From Rufibacter hautae (GTDB lineage Bacteria > Bacteroidota > Bacteroidia > Cytophagales > Hymenobacteraceae), in contig NZ_VKKY01000001.1 of assembly GCF_008271695.1 (NCBI RefSeq), positions 186,001 to 250,000 of the forward strand: a stretch of 64,000 nucleotides of DNA, written 5' to 3'. The stretch's first letter is position 1. Each line of letters opens with the position of its first letter. The notes under the pieces were generated by a model that did not search any database, was not told where the DNA came from, and was given only the letters and a program-made list of their open reading frames with translations. Positions 53,859-62,294 of the stretch are shown here, piece after piece. The position numbers and the translations under genes were made by a program.

Positions 53859-55379
53859 ATGCATTTAAGCGAACAGGAACTACGCCGGCGCCATGAGCGC
53901 GAAGAGCTCCAGAAGATGGGCATCAACCCCTACCCTTCCGAACTTTTTGACGTGACTGCCACGGCCAAGGATATAAAGGATAACTACGATCCGGAGCAGA
54001 ACAACTACCAGGAAGTAAGCCTGGCCGGCCGATTGATGAGCCGCCGCGTGATGGGCAAGGCCTCGTTTGCCGAGCTCATGGACAGCTCGGGCCGCATCCA
54101 GATCTACGTGTCGCGTGACGACATCGCTCCGGGTGAGAACAAGGACCTGTACAACACGGTGTTCAAGAAAATGCTGGACATCGGCGACTTCATCGGCGTG
54201 AAAGGCTACGTGTTCAAAACCCAGGTGGGCGAGACATCGGTGCACGTAACGGAGCTGACCCTTCTGGCTAAGTCTTTGAAACCGCTTCCGATTGTGAAGC
54301 GCGAGGTAGACGAGAACGGTGTAGAGCACGTGTACGATGCGTTCACTGATCCGGAACTGCGTTACCGCCAACGGTACGTGGACATGGTGGTGAACCCCGA
54401 TGTTCGCGATACCTTCATCAAGCGCACCAAACTGGTGAACACCATGCGCGAGTACCTGAACGAGCGCGGCTACCTGGAGGTAGAAACCCCTATCCTGCAG
54501 CCTTTGTACGGCGGCGCCGCTGCCCGTCCGTTCAAGACGCACCACAACACCCTGGACATGACCCTGTACCTGCGTATCGCCAATGAACTGTACCTGAAGC
54601 GTCTGATCGTAGGTGGTTTTGATGGCGTGTACGAGTTCTCCAAAGACTTCCGGAACGAAGGCATGAGCCGTTTCCACAACCCGGAGTTCACCCAGGTGGA
54701 GCTGTACGTGGCCTACAAAGACTATTACTGGATGATGGACCTGGTAGAGGAAATGGTAGAGAAAGTAGCCTTGGCGCTGCACGGCACTACGGAGGTTCAA
54801 GTTGGCGAGAACGTGATCAACTTCGCACGCCCTTGGAAGCGTTTCACCATGTTTGAAGCCATCCAGCACTTCACCGGCATTGACATCTCCGAGATGGACG
54901 AACCCCAACTGCGCGAAACCGCTTCCAGCCTGGGCATCAAGCTGGACCCGAACATCGGGAAAGGGAAAATCATTGACGAGATCTTCGGGGAGAAATGCGA
55001 AGGCCAACTGATCCAGCCAACCTTCATCACCGACTATCCGGTGGAGATGAGCCCACTGGCCAAAAAGCACCGCAGCAAAGAAGGCTTGGTAGAGCGTTTT
55101 GAGGCCATCTGCAATGGAAAAGAAATCTGTAACTCCTTCTCTGAGCTGAACGACCCAATTGACCAACGCGCCCGCTTTGAAGAGCAATTAGAGCTTGGCA
55201 AACGCGGCGACACCGAGGCCATGGTATTGGACGAGGACTTCCTTCGCGCGCTAGAGTATGGCATGCCGCCAACCGCTGGTCTCGGTATCGGGATTGACCG
55301 CCTGAGCATGATCATGACCAACTCGCAGTCTATCCAGGATGTGTTGTTCTTCCCGCAAATGAAGCCAGAGAACAATTAA
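53859..55379 (+). CDS. lysS: Lysyl-tRNA synthetase, class II
   Basis: A 506-residue class II enzyme. An N-terminal OB-fold anticodon-binding domain (about 60-165) precedes the catalytic core with motif 2 ([20 protein letters not shown]) and motif 3 ([27 protein letters not shown]). It charges tRNA-Lys in the cytosol. Start at ATG 53859. A strong terminator lies 49 bp after the stop. Confidence 0.97.
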   Translation: MHLSEQELRRRHEREELQKMGINPYPSELFDVTATAKDIKDNYDPEQNNYQEVSLAGRLMSRRVMGKASFAELMDSSGRIQIYVSRDDIAPGENKDLYNTVFKKMLDIGDFIGVKGYVFKTQVGETSVHVTELTLLAKSLKPLPIVKREVDENGVEHVYDAFTDPELRYRQRYVDMVVNPDVRDTFIKRTKLVNTMREYLNERGYLEVETPILQPLYGGAAARPFKTHHNTLDMTLYLRIANELYLKRLIVGGFDGVYEFSKDFRNEGMSRFHNPEFTQVELYVAYKDYYWMMDLVEEMVEKVALALHGTTEVQVGENVINFARPWKRFTMFEAIQHFTGIDISEMDEPQLRETASSLGIKLDPNIGKGKIIDEIFGEKCEGQLIQPTFITDYPVEMSPLAKKHRSKEGLVERFEAICNGKEICNSFSELNDPIDQRARFEEQLELGKRGDTEAMVLDEDFLRALEYGMPPTAGLGIGIDRLSMIMTNSQSIQDVLFFPQMKPENN

Positions 55380-55427
55380 TGTGCTAATTAGATAATGTGC
55401 TGATGTGTTAATGAATCAGTATTCACG

Positions 55428-55467
55428 AAACAGAAAGGCCGCTCTAATGAGAGCGGCCTTTCTGTTT
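55428..55467 (+). terminator. lysS terminator
   Basis: Perfect 18-bp arms (55428-55445 and 55450-55467) with a 4-nt loop AATG; T-rich right end. Confidence 0.9.
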
Positions 55468-55472
55468 ATGGG

Positions 55473-55500
55473 CGGGTTTCCTGAAAACAGCCAATAACCG
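55473..55500. repeat. Dispersed palindromic repeat, copy 21 (right half)
   Basis: CGGGTTTCCTGAAAACAG followed by CCAATAACCG. Confidence 0.6.
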
Positions 55501-55528
55501 AAAATCAGGAAAACCTTTGATTATAATC

Positions 55529-55816
55529 CGCTGGCGCGAGCTTCCCGCTCGTGTCCGCACGCATTGCTAATCCTCTTCTGCCTGCTTTACTATTTCAGGT
55601 ATTCTGATTCAGTTCAAACCAACTCTTACCTTCTCTTGTCATTCTGAGAGGATTTGGCAGGTGAACAAGAAAAGCGTTGTAGTAACGTCATTACGGTTCG
55701 CTCCCAAGATCCTTTCAGGATGACAGAAAAAGAGAGAAAAACCTTTTTTTAAGAAGACGCGAAAAGCCTTCTTATCAACATTGTGTGAGGACACGAGCTG
55801 CAAGCTCGCGCCAGCG
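55529..55816. mobile_element. MITE-like element with nested inverted repeats
   Basis: Outer 28-bp terminal inverted repeats (55529-55556 and 55789-55816) agree at 26 of 28 positions. Inner inverted repeats (55637-55655 and 55707-55725, 16 of 19 identical) carry TGTCATYCTGARAGGAT. A possible 3-bp ATC duplication lies on both sides. No transposase is inside; 288 bp in all. Probably a non-autonomous transposable element. Confidence 0.55.
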
Positions 55817-55835
55817 ATCTCTAGAAGTAACAAAC

Positions 55836-55871
55836 TGTTTTGGCTTCTTTTCAAGAAAAGAGCTCAAAACC
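55836..55871. repeat. Dispersed palindromic repeat, copy 22 (full)
   Basis: TGTTTTGGC, core TTCTTTTCAAGAAAAGA, right arm GCTCAAAACC. Immediately follows the MITE-like element. Confidence 0.65.
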
Positions 55872-55887
55872 AAAATGCCGTAAATGC

Positions 55888-55920
55888 AGAAAGCCTTCCC
55901 CGGTTGGGAAGGCTTTCTTA
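55888..55920. terminator. Hairpin of uncertain ownership
   Basis: AGAAAGCCTTCCC pairs with GGGAAGGCTTTCT and a 5-nt loop. It is more than 500 bp from lysS and 240 bp from the leftward YtxH gene. Confidence 0.55.
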
Positions 55921-56162
55921 TATTGGTTAAATAACTTCTACTCGCTACTCCTGGATGTGACTTTCGTCTGTGCTACTCAGTTATTCTAGTATCCCTCAAA
56001 AAGCTTAACCTATTGGTCAATTTTATTTAAGTTTCAACTTCATCAAACAACTTTGCGTTACTTCATCTGTTTCGCAATTTATCATTTAACCAATCATACT
56101 TTCTATTCTTTAACGGCCCGGTTACCAGAAGGTTACAAAACCGTTAGAAAAAGAAAATAATT

Positions 56163-56699
56163 TTACGCTGAGGCATCTGATCCGGTGCCTGTAGGCCCGG
56201 ATTTGGAGGCGCCTTTGGCTCTGCTGGCTCTTTTTGGCTTGGTGGTAGCGCCTGAGGTGGTTCCGGCGCTAGTGCCTGTGGCATTTGCATCGGTATCCGT
56301 GCCCATGGTTCCGGCATCAGCGCCGTAGGCTCCGCCGGTTACGCCGGCTCCCATGTCTGATACTCCAGTTCCGGTAGCTGTATCCCGTGGATCGTCACCA
56401 GTCATCAAGTCCACGTTTCCGCCCGTTGGGTTGTTGTCCAGGTGCGAAGTAGGCGTGGAGTTAGAACCAGTGTTCACCACAGCAGGGTCTCCGGAAGATT
56501 TCCGTCCGATGAGCGCGCTGGCGCTGCTGCCTATGGCCTGTACCTTTGAACCCAGGTTAGACCCAAGTTTGGAGGCTGATTTTTTCAGGTTACCGCGCGT
56601 GGTTTCCCCCGCTTCTGGCGCCATCAAAACACCAGCTATGATTCCGGCACCGGCGCCGGCCAGCATAGCCAGAATGATTTTTCCATTATCGTCTTTCAT
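56163..56699 (-). CDS. YtxH-domain protein with long low-complexity tail
   Basis: A 178-residue protein. The N-terminus MKDDNGKIILAMLAGAGAGIIAGVLMAP is a YtxH-type amphipathic or membrane helix (about 8-28) followed by GETTRGNLKKSA. The remaining 120 residues are mostly T, G, D and A with lysine-rich end (PKRASRAKGASKSG). YtxH proteins are stress-linked; role uncertain. It lies 117 bp downstream of a shorter YtxH gene on the same strand. Confidence 0.8.
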   Translation of the reverse strand: MKDDNGKIILAMLAGAGAGIIAGVLMAPEAGETTRGNLKKSASKLGSNLGSKVQAIGSSASALIGRKSSGDPAVVNTGSNSTPTSHLDNNPTGGNVDLMTGDDPRDTATGTGVSDMGAGVTGGAYGADAGTMGTDTDANATGTSAGTTSGATTKPKRASRAKGASKSGPTGTGSDASA

Positions 56700-56815
56700 G
56701 AGCTTTATTTTTATAGGAATTATGATTTAAATTAAATAACCCAATAACTCCTTAACGATAGTAAAAAACATTTAGTTATGCTGTCTGCCGGGCAAACCCG
56801 AGCCTCAAAGTAGCC

Positions 56816-57103
56816 TTATGACGGCGAGCCAGTGTTTCCTTCAGCAGAAGAACCGCTGTTATCGGCAGATTTAGTTGCACCGTTTGCGCCTTCAGATCCG
56901 CCCAGCAGGCTGGTTAAGCCGCTCAGTTTCTCCAGGTAAGGGGCAATCTGTCCGTTTACGCTATCGGCTAACTGACCGGCTGCTTTCAGCAGTCCATCGC
57001 GGGACTCTTTTCCGTTGCTAGGAGCCAACAAGATACCAGCAGCTAAACCAGCGGTGGCACCAGCCGCAAGGGCGATCAGAACTTTTGAATTGTCATTTTT
57101 CAT
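56816..57103 (-). CDS. Small YtxH-domain protein
   Basis: A 95-residue protein starting MKNDNSKVLIALAAGATAGLAAGILLAPSNGKESR, the same head as the neighbouring larger YtxH protein, so the two are paralogues. ATG 57103 is used because it matches the paralogue start; a longer frame exists from 57151. Function unknown. Confidence 0.8.
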   Translation of the reverse strand: MKNDNSKVLIALAAGATAGLAAGILLAPSNGKESRDGLLKAAGQLADSVNGQIAPYLEKLSGLTSLLGGSEGANGATKSADNSGSSAEGNTGSPS

Positions 57104-57358
57104 AGTAAGTGAAGATAAAGGTTGATGATTTATTATGGTTTGTGCAAGCACAGCTGTATAACGCTAGCGCAAGCATCGGCAATATGCTAAACAATAAATA
57201 TATATTGTAACATATATTCAAGCGGTTTACGCATTTATACGGATGAGGGTTAGTCGTTTTTAATCCATTTCTGGAAATAAATGCAAAAACCGCCGGCCAA
57301 GAACCCAATGCGCACGCAACTGGCTTATTTGCGTATATTTCACCAGACAATTAGCACT

Positions 57359-57607
57359 ATGAAAAAATACCTTCTGCTCCCCGCATTTTTGCTGACCGGT
57401 GCCGCTTTCAGTTGCAAAAGCAACCAACAGGCCGCCACTGCCTGCATTGACCCTGCCAAAATAGACAATGAGCGCGCCTGCACCATGCAATACGACCCCG
57501 TGTGCGGCTGTGACGGCAAGACCTACGGCAACGCCTGCACTGCCGAGAGCGCCGGCGTCACTTCCTACACCAAAGGCGAATGCGCCGCTAAAACCACCAA
57601 AGACTAA
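57359..57607 (+). CDS. Kazal-type serine protease inhibitor lipoprotein
   Basis: An 82-residue lipoprotein. [19 protein letters not shown] gives the lipobox (Cys at about 19). The mature part is one Kazal domain with the spacing C-x-C...[19 protein letters not shown]...GEC, six cysteines in total. Kazal domains block serine proteases by presenting a reactive loop. A lipid-anchored inhibitor could protect the cell surface. Start chosen for the signal; upstream extension is not protein-like. The downstream cupin gene starts 4 bp after the stop. Confidence 0.85.
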   Translation: MKKYLLLPAFLLTGAAFSCKSNQQAATACIDPAKIDNERACTMQYDPVCGCDGKTYGNACTAESAGVTSYTKGECAAKTTKD

Positions 57608-57611
57608 AACG

Positions 57612-57983
57612 ATGAGCGAGAAAAAATACTACTTGCAGACCGCGCCCTTCAGGGTACCCACCACAGACGGAAAACTCATTGAGGAACACTTCGGGCTGGC
57701 CAGCACCCGTACCGAGGCTTTCAGCGTAGCCCACATGGTGGCGCCGCCCCACTGGAGCGAGCCGCACCAAACCCCCGAGTTTGACGAGGTGACCATTGTG
57801 CTGCGGGGCCGGAAACAGATTGAGGTTGACGGTGAAGCGGTGGTGCTTTCGGCGGGCCAGACCCTGCACATTAAGGCCGGGGCCCGCATCCGCTACGCCA
57901 ACCCGTTTGACGAGGAATGCGAGTACTGGTCTATCTGCGTGCCCGCCTTTGACATCAATACCGTCAACCGCGAAGACGAGTAA
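57612..57983 (+). CDS. Small cupin-domain protein
   Basis: A 123-residue protein with a single cupin barrel (about 45-110): AHMVAPPHWSEPHQTPEFDEVTIVLRG is a typical first cupin motif (His, His, Glu) and the second motif is IKAGARIRYANP. The longer frame starting at 57468 overlaps the Kazal gene in another frame, so ATG 57612 is used. Genes 57359 and 57612 are separated by 4 bp and probably co-transcribed. Substrate unknown. Confidence 0.82.
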   Translation: MSEKKYYLQTAPFRVPTTDGKLIEEHFGLASTRTEAFSVAHMVAPPHWSEPHQTPEFDEVTIVLRGRKQIEVDGEAVVLSAGQTLHIKAGARIRYANPFDEECEYWSICVPAFDINTVNREDE

Positions 57984-58020
57984 GCTACGGCCTTCTCTGC
58001 CGATGATCACATGAACTAGT

Positions 58021-58066
58021 AACCCGTTTCAGGCCTGTTTTATTGGAATCAGGTCTGAAACGGGTT
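58021..58066. terminator. Repeat-built terminator of the Kazal-cupin pair
   Basis: 17-bp arms AACCCGTTTCAGGCCTG and CAGGTCTGAAACGGGTT (one G-T type imperfection) around a 12-nt loop TTTTATTGGAAT. The arms contain CGTTTCAGGCC, so this is a repeat copy used as a hairpin. Confidence 0.8.
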
Positions 58067-58112
58067 TCCGCTACTGCCTTTCCTTTTCAGGAATCCACCA
58101 AACCAACTTCAA

Positions 58113-59675
58113 ATGAAACAAACCTACTTTTCTCTTTTTACAGGGACCTGGAGAGTAACCGCGCTGGCCGCTGTGTCTTTCCTGGCCTTGGGCAGTTGCA
58201 GCAAGCCAGCCGCCACCTCGCAGCAAAGCACGCCCGCTTCTGCTACCAACCCGCCGGCGCTCTCCATGATCAGGGAAGATGATCTGCGCCGTGATCTGTT
58301 CTCCTTGGCCAGCGACAGCCTGCGTGGCCGCCGGGCCGGCGAGACCGAAGAACTACGCGCCGCCGCCTGGATGGCCGAACGCGCCCGCGAAGCCGGGCTG
58401 CTGCCGGCGGGCGATGACGGTACTTATTTCCAGTTCTTCCCGCTGCGCCGGACGCAGGTCTCTCCCCGAAGCCAGATTACGCTGAATGGCCGCAGACTGC
58501 AACTGAACAAAGAAGTGTGGGTAACCTCGCCGGTAGAAGGCCAGGTGGAAGGAACGCCGGTTTTCCTCAACGCTCTCGCCGATACTACCCGGCAGAATCT
58601 GCGAGGTAAGATTGTGACCATGAAATTGCTGCCTCCTACCACCCTGCCGGCGCCGGGCATGAGTCTATGGGGTTATCGCTACATCTTATCGGCGGTACGT
58701 CAGCAGGGCTCCATTCTAACCAGAGCCGGGGCCGCCGCCATTGTACTCATCGCAGACTCCACCACCCAGGCCAGCTTGGCTTTCGCGGGTCATGGGTTTG
58801 AGGAAGGCACTTACGGACTGGACAATCCAGGCGCAAACGTGCAGGTTACCTCCAGAGCGGTTCCTACGCTAATTGTGCTGCCCACCGTGGGCGGGCAATC
58901 CATGCAGGACAACCTACGCAAGCCATCCGGTATCTCCAGAATCCAGGTCAAGGTGGACAGCTATATTTACCCATCGGCCAACGTGGTGGCCCGGGCGCCG
59001 GGCGCCGATCCTTCCCTTAAAAATGAGTACGTGCTGTTCAGCGGCCATCATGACCATGACGGCGTGGGCACGCCCATCAACGGGGATTCCATTTGGAACG
59101 GGGCCGACGATAATGGAACGGTAAGCGTGGCTATGCTGGCCATAGCGCGCGCCTGGAAACAGAACCCAGGCCAGCGCTCGGCCTTGTTTGTCTGGCACGG
59201 CGCCGAGGAACGCGGCCTGCTGGGCTCCCGCTGGTACGCCGAGAACCCCACGGTAAAGAAAGAGTCTATTGTAGCCGTGCTCAACGGCGACATGATTGGC
59301 CGAAACGCGCCAGATTCCGCTGCGCTTCTGGGCTCCATTAAGCCGCACCGCAACTCCTCTGCTTTAGTAGACATGGCCATGCAAGCAAATCAGAACTTCA
59401 CCAAGTTCAAGATAGACACCTCCTGGGACGAGCAGCGCCACCCCGAGGGCTGGTATTTCCGGAGCGACCACCTACCGTATGCGCGCGTAGGCATTCCGGC
59501 CATCTTCTTCACCACCCTCCTGCACCCAGACTACCACACGCCCCGCGACGAGGCCGACCGGATAGACATCTCTAAACTGGCTAAGATGACCCGATGGATG
59601 TACGCCACCGGTTGGGCCATCTCCAACACTCCGCAGCGCCCCACCGTGGACCCTGATTTCAAATTGGAGCGGTAA
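58113..59675 (+). CDS. M28-family peptidase (lipoprotein)
   Basis: A 520-residue protein with lipobox LGSC (Cys about 29). An N-terminal region with a PA-domain-like insert is followed by an M28 catalytic domain in which the zinc-binding motifs GHHDHDG, GADDNGT, GAEERGL, NGDMIGRN and HTPRDEAD can be read. It probably acts in the periplasm or at the outer membrane, removing N-terminal residues of peptides. Monocistronic, followed by a repeat copy and terminator. Confidence 0.88.
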   Translation: MKQTYFSLFTGTWRVTALAAVSFLALGSCSKPAATSQQSTPASATNPPALSMIREDDLRRDLFSLASDSLRGRRAGETEELRAAAWMAERAREAGLLPAGDDGTYFQFFPLRRTQVSPRSQITLNGRRLQLNKEVWVTSPVEGQVEGTPVFLNALADTTRQNLRGKIVTMKLLPPTTLPAPGMSLWGYRYILSAVRQQGSILTRAGAAAIVLIADSTTQASLAFAGHGFEEGTYGLDNPGANVQVTSRAVPTLIVLPTVGGQSMQDNLRKPSGISRIQVKVDSYIYPSANVVARAPGADPSLKNEYVLFSGHHDHDGVGTPINGDSIWNGADDNGTVSVAMLAIARAWKQNPGQRSALFVWHGAEERGLLGSRWYAENPTVKKESIVAVLNGDMIGRNAPDSAALLGSIKPHRNSSALVDMAMQANQNFTKFKIDTSWDEQRHPEGWYFRSDHLPYARVGIPAIFFTTLLHPDYHTPRDEADRIDISKLAKMTRWMYATGWAISNTPQRPTVDPDFKLER

Positions 59676-59714
59676 CGTTTAGCTGCTAATTTCCTGAAAA
59701 CAGGCTATAAACAG
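59676..59714. repeat. Dispersed palindromic repeat, copy 23
   Basis: CGTTTAGCTGCTAATTTCC, core TGAAAACAGGC, right arm TATAAACAG. It starts directly after the stop codon and shares bases with the terminator arm. Confidence 0.7.
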
Positions 59715-59750
59715 AAAAGCCTCTGCTGGTTAGCAGAGGCTTTTCTGTTT
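59709..59750. terminator. Terminator after M28 peptidase
   Basis: Perfect 19-bp arms (59709-59727 and 59732-59750) and a 4-nt loop GGTT; shares its left arm with repeat copy 23. T-rich end. Confidence 0.9.
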
Positions 59751-59839
59751 TATGAGGGTAAAAAGACTAATGATTTAGTTTTCACAAGCCGTTGTTGGTG
59801 TTATCATAAATAACCGGTATTGCAGTGGCAACCGAATTG

Positions 59840-59861
59840 GGCAACCACAAGGGATTGCCCC
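59840..59861. repeat. GGGCAA/TTGCCC hairpin motif
   Basis: GGGCAACCACAAGGGATTGCCC pairs over GGGCAA/TTGCCC. It lies in a phrase ending in CCCCTACTTTGG, different from the palindromic repeat family. Confidence 0.4.
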
Positions 59862-59940
59862 TACTTTGGAACGCTGTGATCGGCAGATGTAAACACCCCT
59901 CTACGCACCCCTCAAGGGGAGAATCTTCAAACTGCAAACC

Positions 59941-59977
59941 TTTTTAGCCTCATATCTAAAAAACAAGCCCGAAACGC
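59941..59977. repeat. Dispersed palindromic repeat, copy 24 (degenerate)
   Basis: TTTTTAGCCTCATATC then TAAAAAACAAGCCCGAAACGC, 11 bp before the recN stop codon. Confidence 0.55.
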
Positions 59978-59987
59978 TCTTCCCTCA

Positions 59988-61646
59988 CTAGGCACTCAGC
60001 GCCAGGAGTTCTTTCGCGCTTTGGAAGGCGTTTTCCGAAGGGTTGGCCCCGGCGATCATCTGGGCGATCTCCACTACGCGTTCTTCGTGGCTCAACTGAC
60101 GCACGCGGCTGATGGTGCGGTCGGCGCGGTCTTCTTTGTAGACGAAGTAGTGCGTATCGCCTTGGGCGGCCATCTGCGGCAAATGCGAGATACAGATCAA
60201 CTGGTGCTTCTGAGACATCTGCTGCATCATGCGGCCAACTTTTACGGCAATCTCACCGGAGATCCCGGTGTCAATCTCATCGAAGATAATAGTAGGCAGG
60301 GCAGTTTTGTCGGCGAGCAGGTACTTCACGCAGAGCATCAAACGGGAGAACTCCCCACCTGAGGCGGCTTTGCTTAGGGTCTGCGGCGAAGCGCCTTTGT
60401 TCGCGCTGAACAGGATGTTGACCACGTCAATTCCGGTAGGCGCCGGAGCCGAAATCTTATGCTCGAAAACCACGCGCGCGTTAGGCATCCCCAACTCAAA
60501 GAGCAGGCTGTGCAACTCGTCCTGGAAGGTGGTGAAGATGCCGGTGCGGCTCTTGGATAATTCCTCGGCGCGGGCTTCCACTTCCTGCAGGGCAGCGGTC
60601 AAGGCTTTCTTGGTTTTCTCAATGGCGGCATCCAGGTTATGGACACTGCTCACTTTTATCTCCAGCTCGGCTTGCAGGGCCAGTAACTCCTCCACGGTGC
60701 GCACCTGGTGCTTGCGTTGCAGGGTATAGATGAGGTCTAGGCGCTCCTGCAGTTGCTCGGCGCGCTGCGGATCGGCCTCGGTTTTCCGCTCGGCGTCTTC
60801 CAGCTCTCCCCCAATATCATTGAGTTCGATGAGGCAGCTGTCCAAACGCTCTTTCAGGGTCTGGAAACTCTCGCCGTATTCAGTTACCTGGCCCAACAGG
60901 TGACTAGCATCTTTGAGGGCACTGGCGGCGTTGTACTCGCTCTCTGAGATGTACTGCAGGGCCTGGCTCAGCTTCAGCTTGATCTCCTCGGCGTGCTCCA
61001 GTTGCTTCAGCTCCACCTCGTGGCTTTCCTGCTCCTCGGCTTGTAAGTTGGCCTCAGACAACTCGTTCAGCAAGAAAGTATTGTAATCCAGTTCCTTTTG
61101 GCTTTGGGCCAATTGGCTTTCCAGGTCTTTGTACTCGCGCTCCAGCTTTTTATAGGTGCGGTAAGACACACCGTAGCGGGTGCGCAGTTCCTCGTTCTGG
61201 GCGTACAGGTCCACAATGTTCAGTTGGTAACCCTGGTCACCCAAAAGCAACGTGTCATGCTGCGAGTGGATGTCCATGAGCTGGTCGCCTATGCGGCGCA
61301 GTTGGTCCAGGGTCACCGGCGTGTCGTTCACAAAGGCACGCGACTTTCCGCTGGGGCTGATCTCGCGGCGCAGCAGGCTCACAGGCTCAAAATCCAGGTC
61401 TTCCTCCTCAAAAAAAGCAGCCAGGTTGTACTCAGAGATATTGAAGGAGCCTTCAATCACGCATTTCTCGTTCTGGTTGAACAGCAACTTTGAATCTGCG
61501 CGGTTGCCCAACAGCAACCCGATGGCTCCCAGCATGATAGATTTACCAGCACCCGTTTCACCGGTTATAATGTTCAGCAGCGGCGATGGTTGCATCTCCA
61601 ACTGTTCAATGAGGGCGTAATTTTTTATCTTAAGATCTACGAGCAT
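59988..61646 (-). CDS. recN: DNA repair protein RecN
   Basis: A 552-residue SMC-like ATPase. Walker A GETGAGKSIML is near residue 35, a long coiled-coil region spans about 160-340, and the C-terminal Walker B/signature parts are ASGGEFSRLMLCVKYLL and IFDEIDTGISGE. RecN promotes double-strand-break repair. Stop is adjacent to the repeat-containing spacer; the gene starts 648 bp from porD. The order coaBC-porD-recN is common in Bacteroidota. Confidence 0.95.
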   Translation of the reverse strand: MLVDLKIKNYALIEQLEMQPSPLLNIITGETGAGKSIMLGAIGLLLGNRADSKLLFNQNEKCVIEGSFNISEYNLAAFFEEEDLDFEPVSLLRREISPSGKSRAFVNDTPVTLDQLRRIGDQLMDIHSQHDTLLLGDQGYQLNIVDLYAQNEELRTRYGVSYRTYKKLEREYKDLESQLAQSQKELDYNTFLLNELSEANLQAEEQESHEVELKQLEHAEEIKLKLSQALQYISESEYNAASALKDASHLLGQVTEYGESFQTLKERLDSCLIELNDIGGELEDAERKTEADPQRAEQLQERLDLIYTLQRKHQVRTVEELLALQAELEIKVSSVHNLDAAIEKTKKALTAALQEVEARAEELSKSRTGIFTTFQDELHSLLFELGMPNARVVFEHKISAPAPTGIDVVNILFSANKGASPQTLSKAASGGEFSRLMLCVKYLLADKTALPTIIFDEIDTGISGEIAVKVGRMMQQMSQKHQLICISHLPQMAAQGDTHYFVYKEDRADRTISRVRQLSHEERVVEIAQMIAGANPSENAFQSAKELLALSA

Positions 61647-62086
61647 AAAGTAGGAATGCCTCTTTCAGTTTGCGTTGTGATGGTGTACTCCAATAGACAA
61701 AGATGCTAATTTATTTAGTTTCAAGACTAATAAATATAGCCTAATTTATTTCCAGAAAACCGCTGCCGCGAGAGGAAAATCCTATAAAAGCCAGGCTCCT
61801 ATTCCAGTACGTGCCGCAGCGGTAAACGGTGCAGCTTCTTTCTTTTATGGTTTTATGAAAGGCTCCAGGCCCGAAATCATCAACAACCTCTGCCTTCTCT
61901 CTGTTCCGGCCACCGGCACAAAACCCTGCCCTTTACGAAGGAAACAGCAACTTGCTTCTACACAGCATAGGCTGTTAAAGAAACGTGATTTTTTCCTCAT
62001 AGTAAAGCCTTGGTCACCCGGAAGATTGAATGGCATATGAGTTATGAATCAAGTTAATTCATATGGCTTGCAATTTGGGCCTGTTT

Positions 62087-62108
62087 TCTAAAAACTAGCC
62101 TTAAAACC
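62087..62108. repeat. Dispersed palindromic repeat, copy 25
   Basis: GGGCCTGTTTTC then TAAAAACTAGCCTTAAAACC. Core and right arm are clear. Confidence 0.6.
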
Positions 62109-62202
62109 AAAGAAGAAGTTTATACCCCAGGAAGAACCTTTGCCATGCTTATATCTTCCGCAACTGAACCTCACTGACAAGACTTTCATTTGCCCTAAAA
62201 CG

Positions 62203-62257
62203 AAAATGAGCGCTCCCTTTTATGCCAGTTTAAGGCAGAAAGGGGAGCGCTCATTTT
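62203..62257 (-). terminator. Terminator of porD
   Basis: AAAATGAGCGCTCCC pairs with GGGAGCGCTCATTTT (62203-62217 and 62243-62257) with an inner TGCC/GGCA. T-rich ends on both sides. Confidence 0.8.
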
Positions 62258-62261
62258 AAAT

Positions 62262-62290
62262 GTGTTTTCCTGAAAACAGGCCTTGAACGG
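62262..62290. repeat. Dispersed palindromic repeat, copy 26 (right half)
   Basis: GTGTTTTCCTGAAAACAG then GCCTTGAACGG, 4 bp before the porD stop codon. Confidence 0.65.
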
Positions 62291-62294
62291 AAAC

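Larger units (their letters stand above)
55380..56162. other. 783 bp gene-free region after lysS
   Basis: Contains the lysS terminator, a repeat copy (55473-55500), a MITE-like element (55529-55816), another repeat copy (55836-55871) and a hairpin (55888-55920). The first 40 bp is a low-complexity GTGCTAATTAG/ATGTGCTGATG phrase. No protein gene seen. Confidence 0.65.
59676..59987. other. 312 bp spacer between M28 peptidase and recN
   Basis: Contains repeat copy 23, a strong terminator, a separate hairpin GGGCAACCACAAGGGATTGCCC-like element at 59840-59861 and a degenerate repeat copy at 59941-59977. No gene. Confidence 0.6.
61647..62294. other. 648 bp spacer between recN and porD
   Basis: Contains a repeat copy at 62087-62108, a long hairpin at 62203-62257 and a repeat copy at 62262-62290. 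Two overlapping short frames on opposite strands (61845-62040) are not convincing. No known gene. Confidence 0.6.

Noticed and set aside
53880-55187. 435-codon leftward frame opposite lysS
   Set aside because: Antisense shadow of a clear lysyl-tRNA synthetase gene.
61845-62040. Short frames on both strands before porD
   Set aside because: The two frames overlap on opposite strands with no motif in either.
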